Shown here: positions 49,052 through 57,652 of the stretch, one piece after another
Layout of the letters: each line of letters begins with the position of its first letter
Numbering within the stretch: position 1 is the first letter of the stretch
IMG/VR virus record: IMGVR_UViG_3300050139_000095
Coordinates: 64,001 to 128,000 of that record
DNA: 64,000 nt
Reading direction: 5' to 3' (one strand)
Source: a virus
Made by a program: the position numbers and the translations under genes
The notes under the pieces: generated by a model
Told to the model about the DNA's origin: nothing
Seen by the model: only the letters and a program-made list of their open reading frames with translations
The model's database searches: none

Positions 49052-49522
49052 ATGTTAGAACCGTATTGCGATCTTGACGGCGTGCTCGCCAACTTCATGG
49101 GCAAAGTCAAAGAACACTATCCTGATTCATACGACTGGATGCCGGACAACATCCTGTGGCCGCGAGTGGATTCCATTCCGAACTTCTGGGAATCACTCGA
49201 CTGGATGCCGGACGGAGAAAAGCTTTGGACGTACCTGAAGACAAAGAATCCAAAGATCCTTTCAGCGCCAGCGAGAGATCCGCGCTGCATTCCTGGCAAG
49301 CATAAGTGGATCGACACTCGGCTCGGAGAGCATGTGCCACGTATCATCGTGAAGGCACACCAGAAAAAAGATTATGCAGCGCCCAATCGCATCCTGATCG
49401 ACGACCTTAAAAAGAATGTTGACGCATGGACAGAGGCCGGTGGTATTGGAATACTTCACACCAACGCTATCGAAACGATAGTTTTACTTGAGGGACATTT
49501 CCTGGAGAGCAAGCATGGATAA
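49052..49522 (+). CDS. HAD-like 5'(3')-deoxyribonucleotidase
   Basis: 156 residues. CDLDGVLANF carries the catalytic DxD at residues 7-9; ILIDDLKKNVDAWTEAGGIGILH is motif IV with the second Asp pair. The family dephosphorylates deoxynucleotides. Confidence 0.8.
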   Translation: MLEPYCDLDGVLANFMGKVKEHYPDSYDWMPDNILWPRVDSIPNFWESLDWMPDGEKLWTYLKTKNPKILSAPARDPRCIPGKHKWIDTRLGEHVPRIIVKAHQKKDYAAPNRILIDDLKKNVDAWTEAGGIGILHTNAIETIVLLEGHFLESKHG

Positions 49523-49772
49523 GGTAATCGTAAAGGTCGGACGCAAGAGAGATAAAGGCCCGTTGTTCCCAACGACTAAACCGATTGTGATGGGACGGCT
49601 TTTGAACTTCGGAATCCTTGAAGCTGGAACCGAAAGCGGGAAGACCGCAGTCGCATTCGCATTTGATATTGGCGACAAAGTTTTGATGGTCGAGACCACG
49701 GCGGAAGTCTTCCGCAAGCTGGGCAGAGAGATCGACGAAGCGGAGAAGATGTTCGAGGCTTATGAAGGGTAA
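49515..49772 (+). CDS. Hypothetical protein
   Basis: 85 residues, beta then helix; SVI-like start MDKVIVKVGRKR. CTGGAGAG site. Unknown. Confidence 0.5.
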   Translation: MDKVIVKVGRKRDKGPLFPTTKPIVMGRLLNFGILEAGTESGKTAVAFAFDIGDKVLMVETTAEVFRKLGREIDEAEKMFEAYEG

Positions 49773-49773
49773 G

Positions 49774-49974
49774 ATGGCTGTGGTCACGTTCAACATCGTG
49801 ACTAGAGCCGGAAGCTTCGGTGAAGTGAACCACGGCGACATCTTGGCGGTACTAGGTAAAGACATTGTGTTTGCCGATCCACTTTGCGATGTCGATGAGT
49901 GCTGTGAGTTTTGTGAACAGATTCGCCGGAGAATCCTATCTCGGCAAAACCTTGGGATACGACATGCAAAGTAA
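49774..49974 (+). CDS. Hypothetical protein
   Basis: 66 residues (ATG at 49762 possible) with a CDVDECCEFC cluster. Unknown. Confidence 0.45.
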   Translation: MAVVTFNIVTRAGSFGEVNHGDILAVLGKDIVFADPLCDVDECCEFCEQIRRRILSRQNLGIRHAK

Positions 49975-50194
49975 AATTCCAATTGATTCAAAGGTCATGG
50001 TCATGGACGCCATCAAGGGCGCGGGATTCTCGAACATCGAGGCGGCCACGCGGATGGAGAAGATGGGCGCGGCCCGGTTCACTGGTGATCAGCATAACCC
50101 GGCGTGGGAGTGGAACACCGACTGGCTTGGAAAGCAGAAGGAAGAGATGCTCTTCACGATTTACTACTGCATGAAATCTGGGCGGATCAAGTGA
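49964..50194 (+). CDS. Hypothetical protein
   Basis: 76 residues, overlapping its neighbours. Helical. Unknown. Confidence 0.45.
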   Translation: MQSKIPIDSKVMVMDAIKGAGFSNIEAATRMEKMGAARFTGDQHNPAWEWNTDWLGKQKEEMLFTIYYCMKSGRIK

Positions 50195-50526
50195 AGAAGA
50201 AGTTGGGACGGTCCAAGCAATGCGCGAAGTGTCCGTGGAAGGTCACGACCAACCCGCACGACATTCCAAACGGCTACCGGGAAGACAAGCACTGCGCTCT
50301 GAAGAAGACAATCGCCGAGCCGGGATCTCTCCGTTCCAATCCTCATGCGATGGCGTGTCACGAGTCGATGCCGGGAAAAGATATGCATTGCATAGGATGG
50401 CTTGCACATCAGATGGGACCTGGGAATAATATCGGCTTGCGCTTGAAGATGATGCATTACGATCTCAGCAAGGTGGAGTTGGACGGGGAACAGCACGAAT
50501 CTTTTGAAGATACGTTGCCGTCATGA
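50191..50526 (+). CDS. DUF6283-like Cys/His phage protein
   Basis: 111 residues from GTG. CAKCPWK, MACHESMP and CIGWLAHQ are in the order of the phage family DUF6283; function unknown, metal binding likely. Confidence 0.55.
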   Translation: MKKKLGRSKQCAKCPWKVTTNPHDIPNGYREDKHCALKKTIAEPGSLRSNPHAMACHESMPGKDMHCIGWLAHQMGPGNNIGLRLKMMHYDLSKVELDGEQHESFEDTLPS

Positions 50527-50535
50527 GGGGGAGTC

Positions 50536-50820
50536 TTGGCTTTCGAGGAAGTGAAATTGGATATGAAGGACATGATCAAGCGTGCGATCTCGACGCTTGG
50601 CTACGTCTACAAGCCTGGAGTCACGGGGCCAAATGTCTTTGATCAAAAGGGAAAACCAGTTTGCTATTTTCGCCAGGCAAAGTTTTGGCCTGAAGGTCAC
50701 GTTTGCCTGTGGGTAGAGACCTCAACCGGGATAAAGCACCTGGACGTTGACATAGACCTGAGTGAGAATGAAGTTGACCTTTTGGCTGGAAGCCAATGTG
50801 ATGAAAGTGAGTTACATTAA
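50536..50820 (+). CDS. Hypothetical protein
   Basis: 94 residues from TTG after GAGGGGGAGTC. No motif recognised. Confidence 0.5.
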   Translation: MAFEEVKLDMKDMIKRAISTLGYVYKPGVTGPNVFDQKGKPVCYFRQAKFWPEGHVCLWVETSTGIKHLDVDIDLSENEVDLLAGSQCDESELH

Positions 50821-50824
50821 ATCT

Positions 50825-50838
50825 TCCAATCAATTGGA
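50825..50838. repeat. Palindrome TCCAATCAATTGGA, copy 9
   Basis: Exact copy, four bases after a stop. Its right arm supplies the GGA of the next gene's ribosome site (GGAGAATCG-ATG). Confidence 0.85.
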
Positions 50839-50844
50839 GAATCG

Positions 50845-51039
50845 ATGGACCAAAAGGCCATAATCGTTTGCGCGAACGGAACTTACCTTCAAAGTTTTCG
50901 CAAAGGGATCTCGATCACCTACACCAATGATCGCGAGAAGGCCAAACGGTTCAACAGTAAGTCAGAGGCCAAGCGGATCGCTACTTCTGTTTTAAGAACG
51001 ATAACTTTTGAGATTGAACTCTACACTCCATTGAAATAG
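50845..51039 (+). CDS. Hypothetical protein
   Basis: 64 residues. Ribosome site overlaps palindrome copy 9, so a protein bound there or an RNA fold could control its translation. Unknown. Confidence 0.5.
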   Translation: MDQKAIIVCANGTYLQSFRKGISITYTNDREKAKRFNSKSEAKRIATSVLRTITFEIELYTPLK

Positions 51040-51060
51040 TTTTTTGACCTTGGGGGAATT

Positions 51061-51291
51061 ATGGACACGCAAACATTGCAGCAAATTTCATTCGGTATTG
51101 ATGTGTTACTCATCTTCCCATCCGTATGGCTTGGATGGAGGAACTTGCAAATCTGGAAGAAGACTCGGGATAATTGGTTGGAGTCGAAAGTTTTCCTTGA
51201 TGACTGCAAGGTGCATTTGTCCGAAGTCGCCAAGGCTCGCAAAGAGTCGGACGACATCTTGGCTAGAGCCAGGAATTTGAGACTGATATAA
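51061..51291 (+). CDS. Single-pass membrane protein
   Basis: 76 residues. N-terminal helix (IDVLLIFPSVWLGWRNL) then coiled-coil tail; an i-spanin-like topology. CTTGGGGGAA site. Confidence 0.5.
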   Translation: MDTQTLQQISFGIDVLLIFPSVWLGWRNLQIWKKTRDNWLESKVFLDDCKVHLSEVAKARKESDDILARARNLRLI

Positions 51292-51557
51292 TGGCGGGAT
51301 TGTTCGAGGGCCTGAAGAGAAGTCCTGTCACCAAATGCGTTTACCTGATCGAGCACTCGCACTACGAGTCAACTCTGTCAGCTAAAGCTTTCTTGGATTA
51401 CACCGAGGCCAATAGATATTTCGATAAGAAAGCAATTGGGTTTACTCACAAGGCGTCGAACAAAGAAGAGGCGATTGGTGACGGTATCGTTGAGTTAAAG
51501 TCTCGCCACAAGAATCATGGCGAAGTTGTTGTGTTTAAAAAAGTAAGTTTACAATAA
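51291..51557 (+). CDS. Hypothetical protein
   Basis: 88 residues; starts on the last base of the previous stop. Unknown. Confidence 0.5.
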   Translation: MAGLFEGLKRSPVTKCVYLIEHSHYESTLSAKAFLDYTEANRYFDKKAIGFTHKASNKEEAIGDGIVELKSRHKNHGEVVVFKKVSLQ

Positions 51558-51577
51558 ACTGGGTTGATGGAGGGGTT

Positions 51578-52156
51578 ATGGATCTGCAAGCTTATGTGGA
51601 GAAGGTCCACGGTATCGCCGTGGCAAAAGGTTGGTGGGAGACTTTCGAGAACGGCGACGTTCAGGTAAGACCATCACGGGAAATTAGGATGCTGATGGTG
51701 ACAGAGATAGCTGAAGCTTCGGAAGAAGTGCGCGGCGGCAAGGCACCAATGTATTGGAACACTCCGACCGGCGTTGTGCGATGGGAAGACGTTGGCTTGG
51801 GAAGTAACTTGAGTGTTGGAACTGAATTGCAAAAGCCTGAAGGTGAAGCGGTTGAGTTGATCGACTGCGTTATCAGGATCATGGATTACTTCGGCGCGTG
51901 CAAATGGAATCTCGAAGAGCACATGTCTGACAGCTATCATCTGCCGGATCGCGAGCGCCCACTTGAAACTCACATGGACATAGTTTCAATGATCTCGATG
52001 GCGTATGGTGATGATGAAGAGAAGATGCTTGGCCGGGTGGTCAAGGTCATCAAGGAATACTTCGCTCGCAAGGACTGGGACTTCGAGACGGTGCTCAAGG
52101 GGAAGATCCAGTACAACGAGACACGGCCATATCGGCATGGCGGGAAGACAGCATAA
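51578..52156 (+). CDS. MazG-like NTP pyrophosphohydrolase
   Basis: 192 residues. VTEIAEASEEVRGG and GEAVELIDCVIRIMDY carry the ExxE and ExxD ligands of the all-alpha family; the end QYNETRPYRHGGK is typical of phage members. It cleans nucleotide pools or lowers alarmones. A near-palindrome lies at 51745. Confidence 0.75.
   Translation: MDLQAYVEKVHGIAVAKGWWETFENGDVQVRPSREIRMLMVTEIAEASEEVRGGKAPMYWNTPTGVVRWEDVGLGSNLSVGTELQKPEGEAVELIDCVIRIMDYFGACKWNLEEHMSDSYHLPDRERPLETHMDIVSMISMAYGDDEEKMLGRVVKVIKEYFARKDWDFETVLKGKIQYNETRPYRHGGKTA
51745..51758. repeat. Palindrome variant ACCAATGTATTGGA
   Basis: One outer mismatch to the 14-bp consensus, inside the MazG-like gene; centre GT breaks the YR rule. Confidence 0.4.
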
Positions 52157-52437
52157 TGCCAACTGGAATTTATGAACGACGGACCAAAAAGGAAATAGCT
52201 TTGCACGGGCTGAAGAAAGATGAGCCAACTAATAACCAGAAGGTGCGAGAGTGGACCGCCGAGTTGGAGCGGTTGATCGGCGAAGCGAACGAAGAAAAGA
52301 AAATGCATGTGTCTGAAACTGATCGCTATCGAAGGATTGGTCTCTCGATTGAGATCGGCAACAAGGAAAGAATGATCGCCAAGATAAAGTCGGATATACA
52401 TTTTCTGTTGACCGGGGAACATAAATCTTTTCGATAG
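52156..52437 (+). CDS. Hypothetical protein
   Basis: 93 residues, helical and charged. MPTGIYERRTKKEIAL recalls short basic phage proteins. Overlaps the previous stop by one base. Confidence 0.5.
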   Translation: MPTGIYERRTKKEIALHGLKKDEPTNNQKVREWTAELERLIGEANEEKKMHVSETDRYRRIGLSIEIGNKERMIAKIKSDIHFLLTGEHKSFR

Positions 52438-52444
52438 GAAGCGC

Positions 52445-52885
52445 ATGACACCGAAGTTAGTATCCAAATACTTTATGTTGGGGACTCTTCTTATTTGGGG
52501 AGTGTTCGATATTTTTCTCTACATAAAATACGGGAACGCGGCCACCGAGTCGGCGACCACATGGCGCGAAGGTAATCTGTTCGCTGGCTTAGTATTTTTT
52601 GTCGGCGCTTTGATGGGCCACTTCTTTGGTCAGTGGAGAAAGCCATCACCTGATACGATAGTTCCGCCAACATGGAGAGCTATCGGAAAGACGGCCTTGG
52701 TTGTACTGATGACTCCGTGGTGTCTTCTCGATGGATACGGGATCATTGTCAGCGCCACTCCATCGGTGGTCGATACTTTCGTTTGGAGTCTTGTCGGCCA
52801 TCAAGTGTGGCTATTGTTCTTGATCGCATTTGGGATCGGAAGTTTGTTTCTGCCGATGGATGAGCCAACGGATTTCCCATCATGA
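52445..52885 (+). CDS. Multi-pass membrane protein
   Basis: 146 residues with about four hydrophobic segments (residues 10-28, 45-62, 83-105, 115-136). Unknown. Confidence 0.55.
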   Translation: MTPKLVSKYFMLGTLLIWGVFDIFLYIKYGNAATESATTWREGNLFAGLVFFVGALMGHFFGQWRKPSPDTIVPPTWRAIGKTALVVLMTPWCLLDGYGIIVSATPSVVDTFVWSLVGHQVWLLFLIAFGIGSLFLPMDEPTDFPS

Positions 52886-53187
52886 AGATTGATCCGGTAC
52901 AGAATGCATTCGCGCAAGAGTCGATCACCAGACTCCGTAAGCTGGTGAACGAAGAGTTGATCAAGCTGCCGCCGCGCCCGTCGCGACTTCAGTTGGTCGA
53001 TCACGCGGAGTTGTGCGCAATCGTTTGGCTCTTCGATCAGGCGGCTGAGATGTCAAAAGGGTTCAGCAAAATATTTGTGGATTACGCTCAAGGCATGGAC
53101 GACATCAAAAAGATTGTAGAGGAAAAAGGAACTCGCGCTCAGATCATCGAACGCTTGGACAAGATCAAGAAGGACGTTGGGCTTTAA
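52882..53187 (+). CDS. Hypothetical protein
   Basis: 101 residues, helical, ATGA-coupled. No family recognised. Confidence 0.5.
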   Translation: MKIDPVQNAFAQESITRLRKLVNEELIKLPPRPSRLQLVDHAELCAIVWLFDQAAEMSKGFSKIFVDYAQGMDDIKKIVEEKGTRAQIIERLDKIKKDVGL

Positions 53188-53188
53188 G

Positions 53189-53644
53189 ATGCAAAGTGAC
53201 ATCAAGGAAGCGTTCAAGCGGCTCGGTATAGATTTGGCGGCCACCAATATTTTGATGACGAAAAATCCTGGCACTCCATCGGATGAGATACGGTGCGTGT
53301 GGCTCTACGGAAAAGGGCGCGACAAGGTAAAGCCTTTCGATCCTCAGAAGAGTGGCAAGTGGCTGATCTTCCATCCAACGAGCGAGATCGACGCGGCGTG
53401 GGCCAAGATTTGGAAAGCTTGCGGCAAAAAGCTTTTGGGATCTGGATGCAAGGTCTCGACGCTTCGCTCGCGCAAGAGTGACGGCAAGCATGTGATCTGT
53501 TGCTATACCGATGACTACGAGAACAAAGAGGACGTGCTCCGCGTGCGATGGGCGCTTTGGGATTTAGGATACCGCTTGCCCCTGTATTACAAATCGGATG
53601 AGATGTCTCGTCGTGGAGAGAGTGGCAGTTTATACAGGGAGTGA
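53189..53644 (+). CDS. DUF1917/BLES03-like protein
   Basis: 151 residues. SGKWLIFHPTSEIDAAWAKIW, KVSTLRSRKSDGKHVICCYTDDY and DLGYRLPLYYKSDE match the order of BLES03-like (DUF1917) proteins, unknown activity. Confidence 0.55.
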   Translation: MQSDIKEAFKRLGIDLAATNILMTKNPGTPSDEIRCVWLYGKGRDKVKPFDPQKSGKWLIFHPTSEIDAAWAKIWKACGKKLLGSGCKVSTLRSRKSDGKHVICCYTDDYENKEDVLRVRWALWDLGYRLPLYYKSDEMSRRGESGSLYRE

Positions 53645-53647
53645 AAA

Positions 53648-54184
53648 ATGAAATGGCTATGGATAGCTTTGTTTATTCCGTTGGCGGCTTGTGCGAGTAA
53701 GGTTGTTCAGAACGATCCGAATGTTCCACTCGGGAATTATTATCAAGTGACTGGCGATGCGTACTTGTATCGAAGCGCCCAGCCGGATCACGCGGGGATG
53801 TTGTGGCTCGCGAACAACGGATTCAAAACAATAATCAATGTGAACGACAATTCGAGTGAGATGGCTTCGGAAGCGCAGGACGCACGGGCGCTCGGCATCA
53901 ATGAGATCCAAGTTCCTTTGGCCAGCTTTGCAACGCCATCGGACGAAGACATCGCGAAGATTGAACAGAGCATTGATCCAACCGCTGGCAAAATCTTGGT
54001 GCATTGCGAACACGGCCAAGACCGCACTGGACTCGTGATCGGACTCCATCGCGTTATTGCCGACCGATGGGCCGCGCAAAAAGCGCATGACGAAATGCTC
54101 CAATACGGATTTCACACAATTCTGGTTCCACTCGACGATTACTTCTGGGACCATTCCAAAGTCATTCCGCAATTTCATAACTAG
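53648..54184 (+). CDS. Lipoprotein phosphatase, PTP/DSP type
   Basis: 178 residues. MKWLWIALFIPLAAC gives lipidated Cys15. YLYRSAQPDHAGMLWLANNGFKTIIN in pattern and the catalytic loop HCEHGQDRTG (C-x5-R) near residue 120 are those of protein tyrosine/dual-specificity phosphatases. It would act on the outer face of the inner membrane or in the outer membrane. Confidence 0.8.
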   Translation: MKWLWIALFIPLAACASKVVQNDPNVPLGNYYQVTGDAYLYRSAQPDHAGMLWLANNGFKTIINVNDNSSEMASEAQDARALGINEIQVPLASFATPSDEDIAKIEQSIDPTAGKILVHCEHGQDRTGLVIGLHRVIADRWAAQKAHDEMLQYGFHTILVPLDDYFWDHSKVIPQFHN

Positions 54185-54192
54185 GGGGACCT

Positions 54193-54996
54193 ATGCAAAA
54201 CAGAGTATTAAACTGGACGCCTTCACTTCCAGATCATCGCGACTTTAAATATTCGATGGTTGAACACGGACACGCGCAAGCTGTCTATCCGTCGAAGGTT
54301 GATCTTCGCCCGTTGATGTCACCGATCATGGATCAAGGCGATCTCGGATCTTGCACCGGCCACGCAGGAGCGGCGGCGGTTGAGTTCCTGGAACTCCAAG
54401 AGATCCGCATGAACCTTCCGGTCGGCAAAGCGCCGCAGGAATATGTGGCCGAGCAATTCGCTCCCGTAAGCCGCTTGTTCATTTACTACAATGAGCGCGT
54501 GATCGACGGCACCACTGACCAAGACGCTGGCGCAAACATGCGTGACGCTTGCACTGTGGCACTGAAGACCGGCATCCCTCGCGAGAGCCTGTGGCAGTAC
54601 GAAGATTCACTGGCGCTGGTTAAGCCGAACGCAGCGGCCTACGCTGAAGCGAAGAACCACAAGATCACGGCTTACTATGCGATCAAGACTTTGCAGGATA
54701 TGAAGCGTTGTCTCGCGCACGGCTTTCCGTTCATCTTTGGAATTTCGATTTACGATTCTTTCATGACTGACGCGGTTGCAGCGAGCGGCATCGTTCCGAT
54801 TCCGAATGCGAATGAGAATCTTTTGGGTGGTCACGCGCTGACTTGCGTCGGCTATGACGACACCAAGATGATGTTCATTGGTCGGAACTCTTGGGGCAAG
54901 GGATGGGGCCAGAGCGGGTACTTCGAGATTCCGTATGGCTATCTCACGAATCCTGACCTTGCTTCGGATATGTTCACCCTTCGGCGGGTAGCCTAA
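54193..54996 (+). CDS. Papain-like C1 cysteine peptidase
   Basis: 267 residues, no signal peptide. Catalytic elements: DQGDLGSCTGHA (Gln and Cys54), GGHALTCVGYDD (His) and GRNSWGKGWG (Asn). C1A-type proteases cut after a variety of residues. GGGGGA site;the phosphatase gene precedes directly, so both may act together on host proteins (inference). Confidence 0.85.
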   Translation: MQNRVLNWTPSLPDHRDFKYSMVEHGHAQAVYPSKVDLRPLMSPIMDQGDLGSCTGHAGAAAVEFLELQEIRMNLPVGKAPQEYVAEQFAPVSRLFIYYNERVIDGTTDQDAGANMRDACTVALKTGIPRESLWQYEDSLALVKPNAAAYAEAKNHKITAYYAIKTLQDMKRCLAHGFPFIFGISIYDSFMTDAVAASGIVPIPNANENLLGGHALTCVGYDDTKMMFIGRNSWGKGWGQSGYFEIPYGYLTNPDLASDMFTLRRVA

Positions 54997-54999
54997 AAA

Positions 55000-55224
55000 G
55001 TGACCACCTACTGGGCGCACATCGTAAACATCCATTTGTCTGCGCCGGTTCCTAGCAATAAGAACTGGCGTGAGGTTATTCGCAAAGAGGACTTCGATGT
55101 TCACCAGGAAAGAGTCAACGTGCGCGAGCGCCGGTACATGGACATCGACCATGAAAACCGGACGCTCTCGGCGGAGATCCTGCTACTCAAATCCGAGATC
55201 AACCGACTAAAAAATACACGGTAA
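55000..55224 (+). CDS. Small coiled-coil protein
   Basis: 74 residues from GTG. C-terminal heptad-like helix (RTLSAEILLLKSEINRL). Unknown. Confidence 0.5.
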   Translation: MTTYWAHIVNIHLSAPVPSNKNWREVIRKEDFDVHQERVNVRERRYMDIDHENRTLSAEILLLKSEINRLKNTR

Positions 55225-55250
55225 GCAGATCATGGTTGCCATGGTGATCA

Positions 55251-55259
55251 TGATAAAAT
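55251..55259 (+). promoter_or_regulatory. Extended -10 promoter candidate
   Basis: TGATAAAAT: TG extension plus TAAAAT, 28 bases before the ATG at 55288, in a 63-base gap. Confidence 0.4.
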
Positions 55260-55287
55260 AATACCTCCAGAAACAAATGGAGGACCA

Positions 55288-55542
55288 ATGAGCAATAAAA
55301 CGGTAGTGCGCGTCATAGGCGAAGTCATCGAGCCGGTGGACAATGGCGATCAGCTTTGTCTTCAAAAAGTTACTTATCAACACGGCAACGGCGAGAACGA
55401 AGACGGCTTTCGTTTCATTCGCAAAGACACTGCCGGTCGCATGAAAGCGCAGCGTGGACAGGCCAACTGCATTTCTCTCGACATGATTAATTTGATGGTG
55501 AGCAAATGGAAAGTCGCGCACGGCGGAATCGCAGTTCCCTAA
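55288..55542 (+). CDS. Hypothetical protein
   Basis: 84 residues. ATGGAGGA site. Beta-rich start (VVRVIGEVIEPV). Unknown. Confidence 0.5.
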   Translation: MSNKTVVRVIGEVIEPVDNGDQLCLQKVTYQHGNGENEDGFRFIRKDTAGRMKAQRGQANCISLDMINLMVSKWKVAHGGIAVP

Positions 55543-55575
55543 ATTGGGTAACTGATTACCTAAATGGGGGAATGG

Positions 55576-55809
55576 ATGTTTGAAGTTACATCGTTAAATC
55601 AGTGTTGGTCTTGGCCGGTGGTTCTACTTGGTCCCGGCATTGAGATTTTTATGGTCGGGATTTTTGTGGGAGTAATGGGCAATCAGCTATTTGAATTCTT
55701 GCGCGTGCTGCGAATGATGAGGGCGCGGAGAAAGAATATCGTGGCGTCCATTGGCCAGACGGATTACATGCACAAACAATTCGCAGAGAAGGATCGCGAG
55801 CATGAGTGA
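55576..55809 (+). CDS. Membrane protein
   Basis: 77 residues with one membrane segment (VVLLGPGIEIFMVGIFVGVMGN). ATGGGGGAATGG precedes the ATG. Confidence 0.5.
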   Translation: MFEVTSLNQCWSWPVVLLGPGIEIFMVGIFVGVMGNQLFEFLRVLRMMRARRKNIVASIGQTDYMHKQFAEKDREHE

Positions 55810-56452
55810 CGATCATTTGTACCAGCCTTTGTTCAAGCCGGAGTTAGCCGACGAAGACTTCATGGAGATCGCCAATGTCGGCGCAGGTCTGACGCTGTTG
55901 AGTCCTGATCGAATGCACGTTCTCTACTCGACTCTTCGCCACGTCATGCAAGCTAATTTGAAAGGCGAAGTGTGGGAGTGCGGAACTTATCGCGGCGGAT
56001 CTGCGATGGTCATGGCCGCGTATCTGAAGAAGAATTACATCGCACAGCCGCTGGTGCTGTTCGATACCTTTGATGGAATGCCAGTTACCAACAAGGCAAT
56101 CGACGAACACAACGAGGGAGATTTTGCTGATACCGATTACGAGACCGTGAAAAAGAATTTGGATTATCCGTTCGCGGAAGTGGTGAAGGGATTTATCCCA
56201 GACACTTTCAAGGGCCGGGAGTTGGCACGGATCTCGATGGCTCACATTGACGTGGACATCTACAATTCTGTCTTGGCGTGCGCGGAATTTATTTATCCAA
56301 GACTTTTGTGCGGCGGCATCATGATCTTTGACGACTACGGATTCCCAACGTGCCGTGGAGCGCGGAAGGCCGTAGACGAATTTTTCAAGAATCGGATGAG
56401 CGTTCCAATCGTTCTGCCAACCGGCCAAGCTATTGTTTTTAAATCTATCTAA
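55802..56452 (+). CDS. TylF/MycF-type sugar O-methyltransferase
   Basis: 216 residues. EVWECGTYRGGSAMVMAAYL, LFDTFDGMP, then MAHIDVDIYNS and GGIMIFDDYGFPTCRGARKAVDEFF match the TylF family, which methylates sugar hydroxyls with S-adenosylmethionine. Together with the GT and cupin genes it suggests glycan synthesis. Confidence 0.8.
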   Translation: MSDDHLYQPLFKPELADEDFMEIANVGAGLTLLSPDRMHVLYSTLRHVMQANLKGEVWECGTYRGGSAMVMAAYLKKNYIAQPLVLFDTFDGMPVTNKAIDEHNEGDFADTDYETVKKNLDYPFAEVVKGFIPDTFKGRELARISMAHIDVDIYNSVLACAEFIYPRLLCGGIMIFDDYGFPTCRGARKAVDEFFKNRMSVPIVLPTGQAIVFKSI

Positions 56453-56504
56453 CGGTTCCCTTGACAAGTTGTAATGCAAATCTGAACATTGTCGAGGGGG
56501 TTAT

Positions 56505-56729
56505 ATGCAGAAGGGTTATGAGGGCGGGATCTCTAGATCCGCACGTTTTGTTCAGGTCAGTCCGAAGAGTCTCAGGACCATCGCCGATAGGCTTGAAGCC
56601 TTGGCGCGAGTGAACTCGAAAGAGTCTGTCACTTTTGAATTAACGCCCGACATCACTTTGTACTATGATCCTGGTATAGACTTGTCTCAAGTGCAACCGA
56701 CTGCCATTCCGTCAACAGGGAGCAAATGA
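56505..56729 (+). CDS. Hypothetical protein
   Basis: 74 residues. TCGAGGGGG site before the ATG. Unknown. Confidence 0.5.
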   Translation: MQKGYEGGISRSARFVQVSPKSLRTIADRLEALARVNSKESVTFELTPDITLYYDPGIDLSQVQPTAIPSTGSK

Positions 56730-56800
56730 ATCAAGTCCATGTTGTGTGTTGGATTCTTATCGTGTTGTGGATTTTCTTTTGGTGGAAGGGCCACGACTAA
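56726..56800 (+). CDS. Tiny membrane peptide
   Basis: 24 residues, one Trp/Ile-rich helix (VCWILIVLWIFFWWKG). ATGA-coupled. Confidence 0.4.
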   Translation: MNQVHVVCWILIVLWIFFWWKGHD

Positions 56801-56815
56801 AACGCAAAGGCATTT

Positions 56816-57094
56816 ATGCGCAAGGCCCCAGAGGATTATCTAAGCGTTGGTGTTCAAAAATTGCTCGACTTTCCTGACAGAGCAAAAGCATTTCTCAAAA
56901 CACATTTGATCGAAGTTAAAGAGATGACCGTGATGTGGAAGGGCAAACAGCACACCATCAAGTCGGTCACTGACATCGATTGGTTGCCGGACGAGATCGC
57001 GGTGTGGGCCGCCAAAGTTCAAATGGGAACTGAGATGTGGTGGGCCACAGAAGAAGGCCAGGCAACCATGAGCGCGTTTGAAAAGGTTCGATGA
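56816..57094 (+). CDS. Hypothetical protein
   Basis: 92 residues. CAAAGG site. Unknown. Confidence 0.5.
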   Translation: MRKAPEDYLSVGVQKLLDFPDRAKAFLKTHLIEVKEMTVMWKGKQHTIKSVTDIDWLPDEIAVWAAKVQMGTEMWWATEEGQATMSAFEKVR

Positions 57095-57342
57095 AGTTTG
57101 AACTCCACACCTTTTGGAAGCACACGGACTGCATGGATCTTTTCCTGTGCGTTCACCACGAGTTTCCGCACGGTAGCGCGACAAGACTTTCGGCTGAGTG
57201 GATGCTTCAATGCGCCACAAAGTACATAACGGTTCGCGTGGGAAATTACTGGGAGAGCGGCCTTCAGACCGTTGACATCCTGCCAACTGAGTACGAAAAA
57301 TGGAGACCATATAATCCACGCGGAGTTTACTGCGGAGATTGA
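57091..57342 (+). CDS. Hypothetical protein
   Basis: 83 residues, Cys/His/Trp-rich, ATGA-coupled. Unknown. Confidence 0.45.
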   Translation: MKFELHTFWKHTDCMDLFLCVHHEFPHGSATRLSAEWMLQCATKYITVRVGNYWESGLQTVDILPTEYEKWRPYNPRGVYCGD

Positions 57343-57354
57343 GCGGAGATTGTT

Positions 57355-57639
57355 ATGCACCGTTGGTTTGTCGCATTCAGTTATAGAAAGAATCCAGAGG
57401 CCCCGGTCGCGTTCTCGAACTTGGTGTGCTCGACACCGGACGCTTATTTCAGCTTCGCACACGTTGCGCAGCGGATCGCGGATGACCATCAGTATTCCGA
57501 TGTGCAAATCATAAACTGGAAGCAATTGCAGGAGATTGAGTTCTTGGCCTACGAAGGCTGGAAGTCGGATCATGGCGTGCCGCCGACTCGCGACGTTGAG
57601 CAAACCTTCGAGGGAGTAGTGCCTGACGATTCCAATTGA
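57355..57639 (+). CDS. Hypothetical protein
   Basis: 94 residues. It ends DDSN-stop, with the stop inside palindrome copy 10. No motif recognised. Confidence 0.5.
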   Translation: MHRWFVAFSYRKNPEAPVAFSNLVCSTPDAYFSFAHVAQRIADDHQYSDVQIINWKQLQEIEFLAYEGWKSDHGVPPTRDVEQTFEGVVPDDSN

Positions 57640-57644
57640 TTGGA
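57631..57644. repeat. Palindrome TCCAATTGATTGGA, copy 10
   Basis: Exact copy; holds the TGA stop of the 57355 gene, as copy 2 does for another gene. Confidence 0.85.
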
Positions 57645-57652
57645 GAAGTCCA

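Noticed and set aside
49978-49991. TCCAATTGATTCAA as a palindrome copy
   Set aside because: Two mismatches in one arm; probably coincidence in a coding region.
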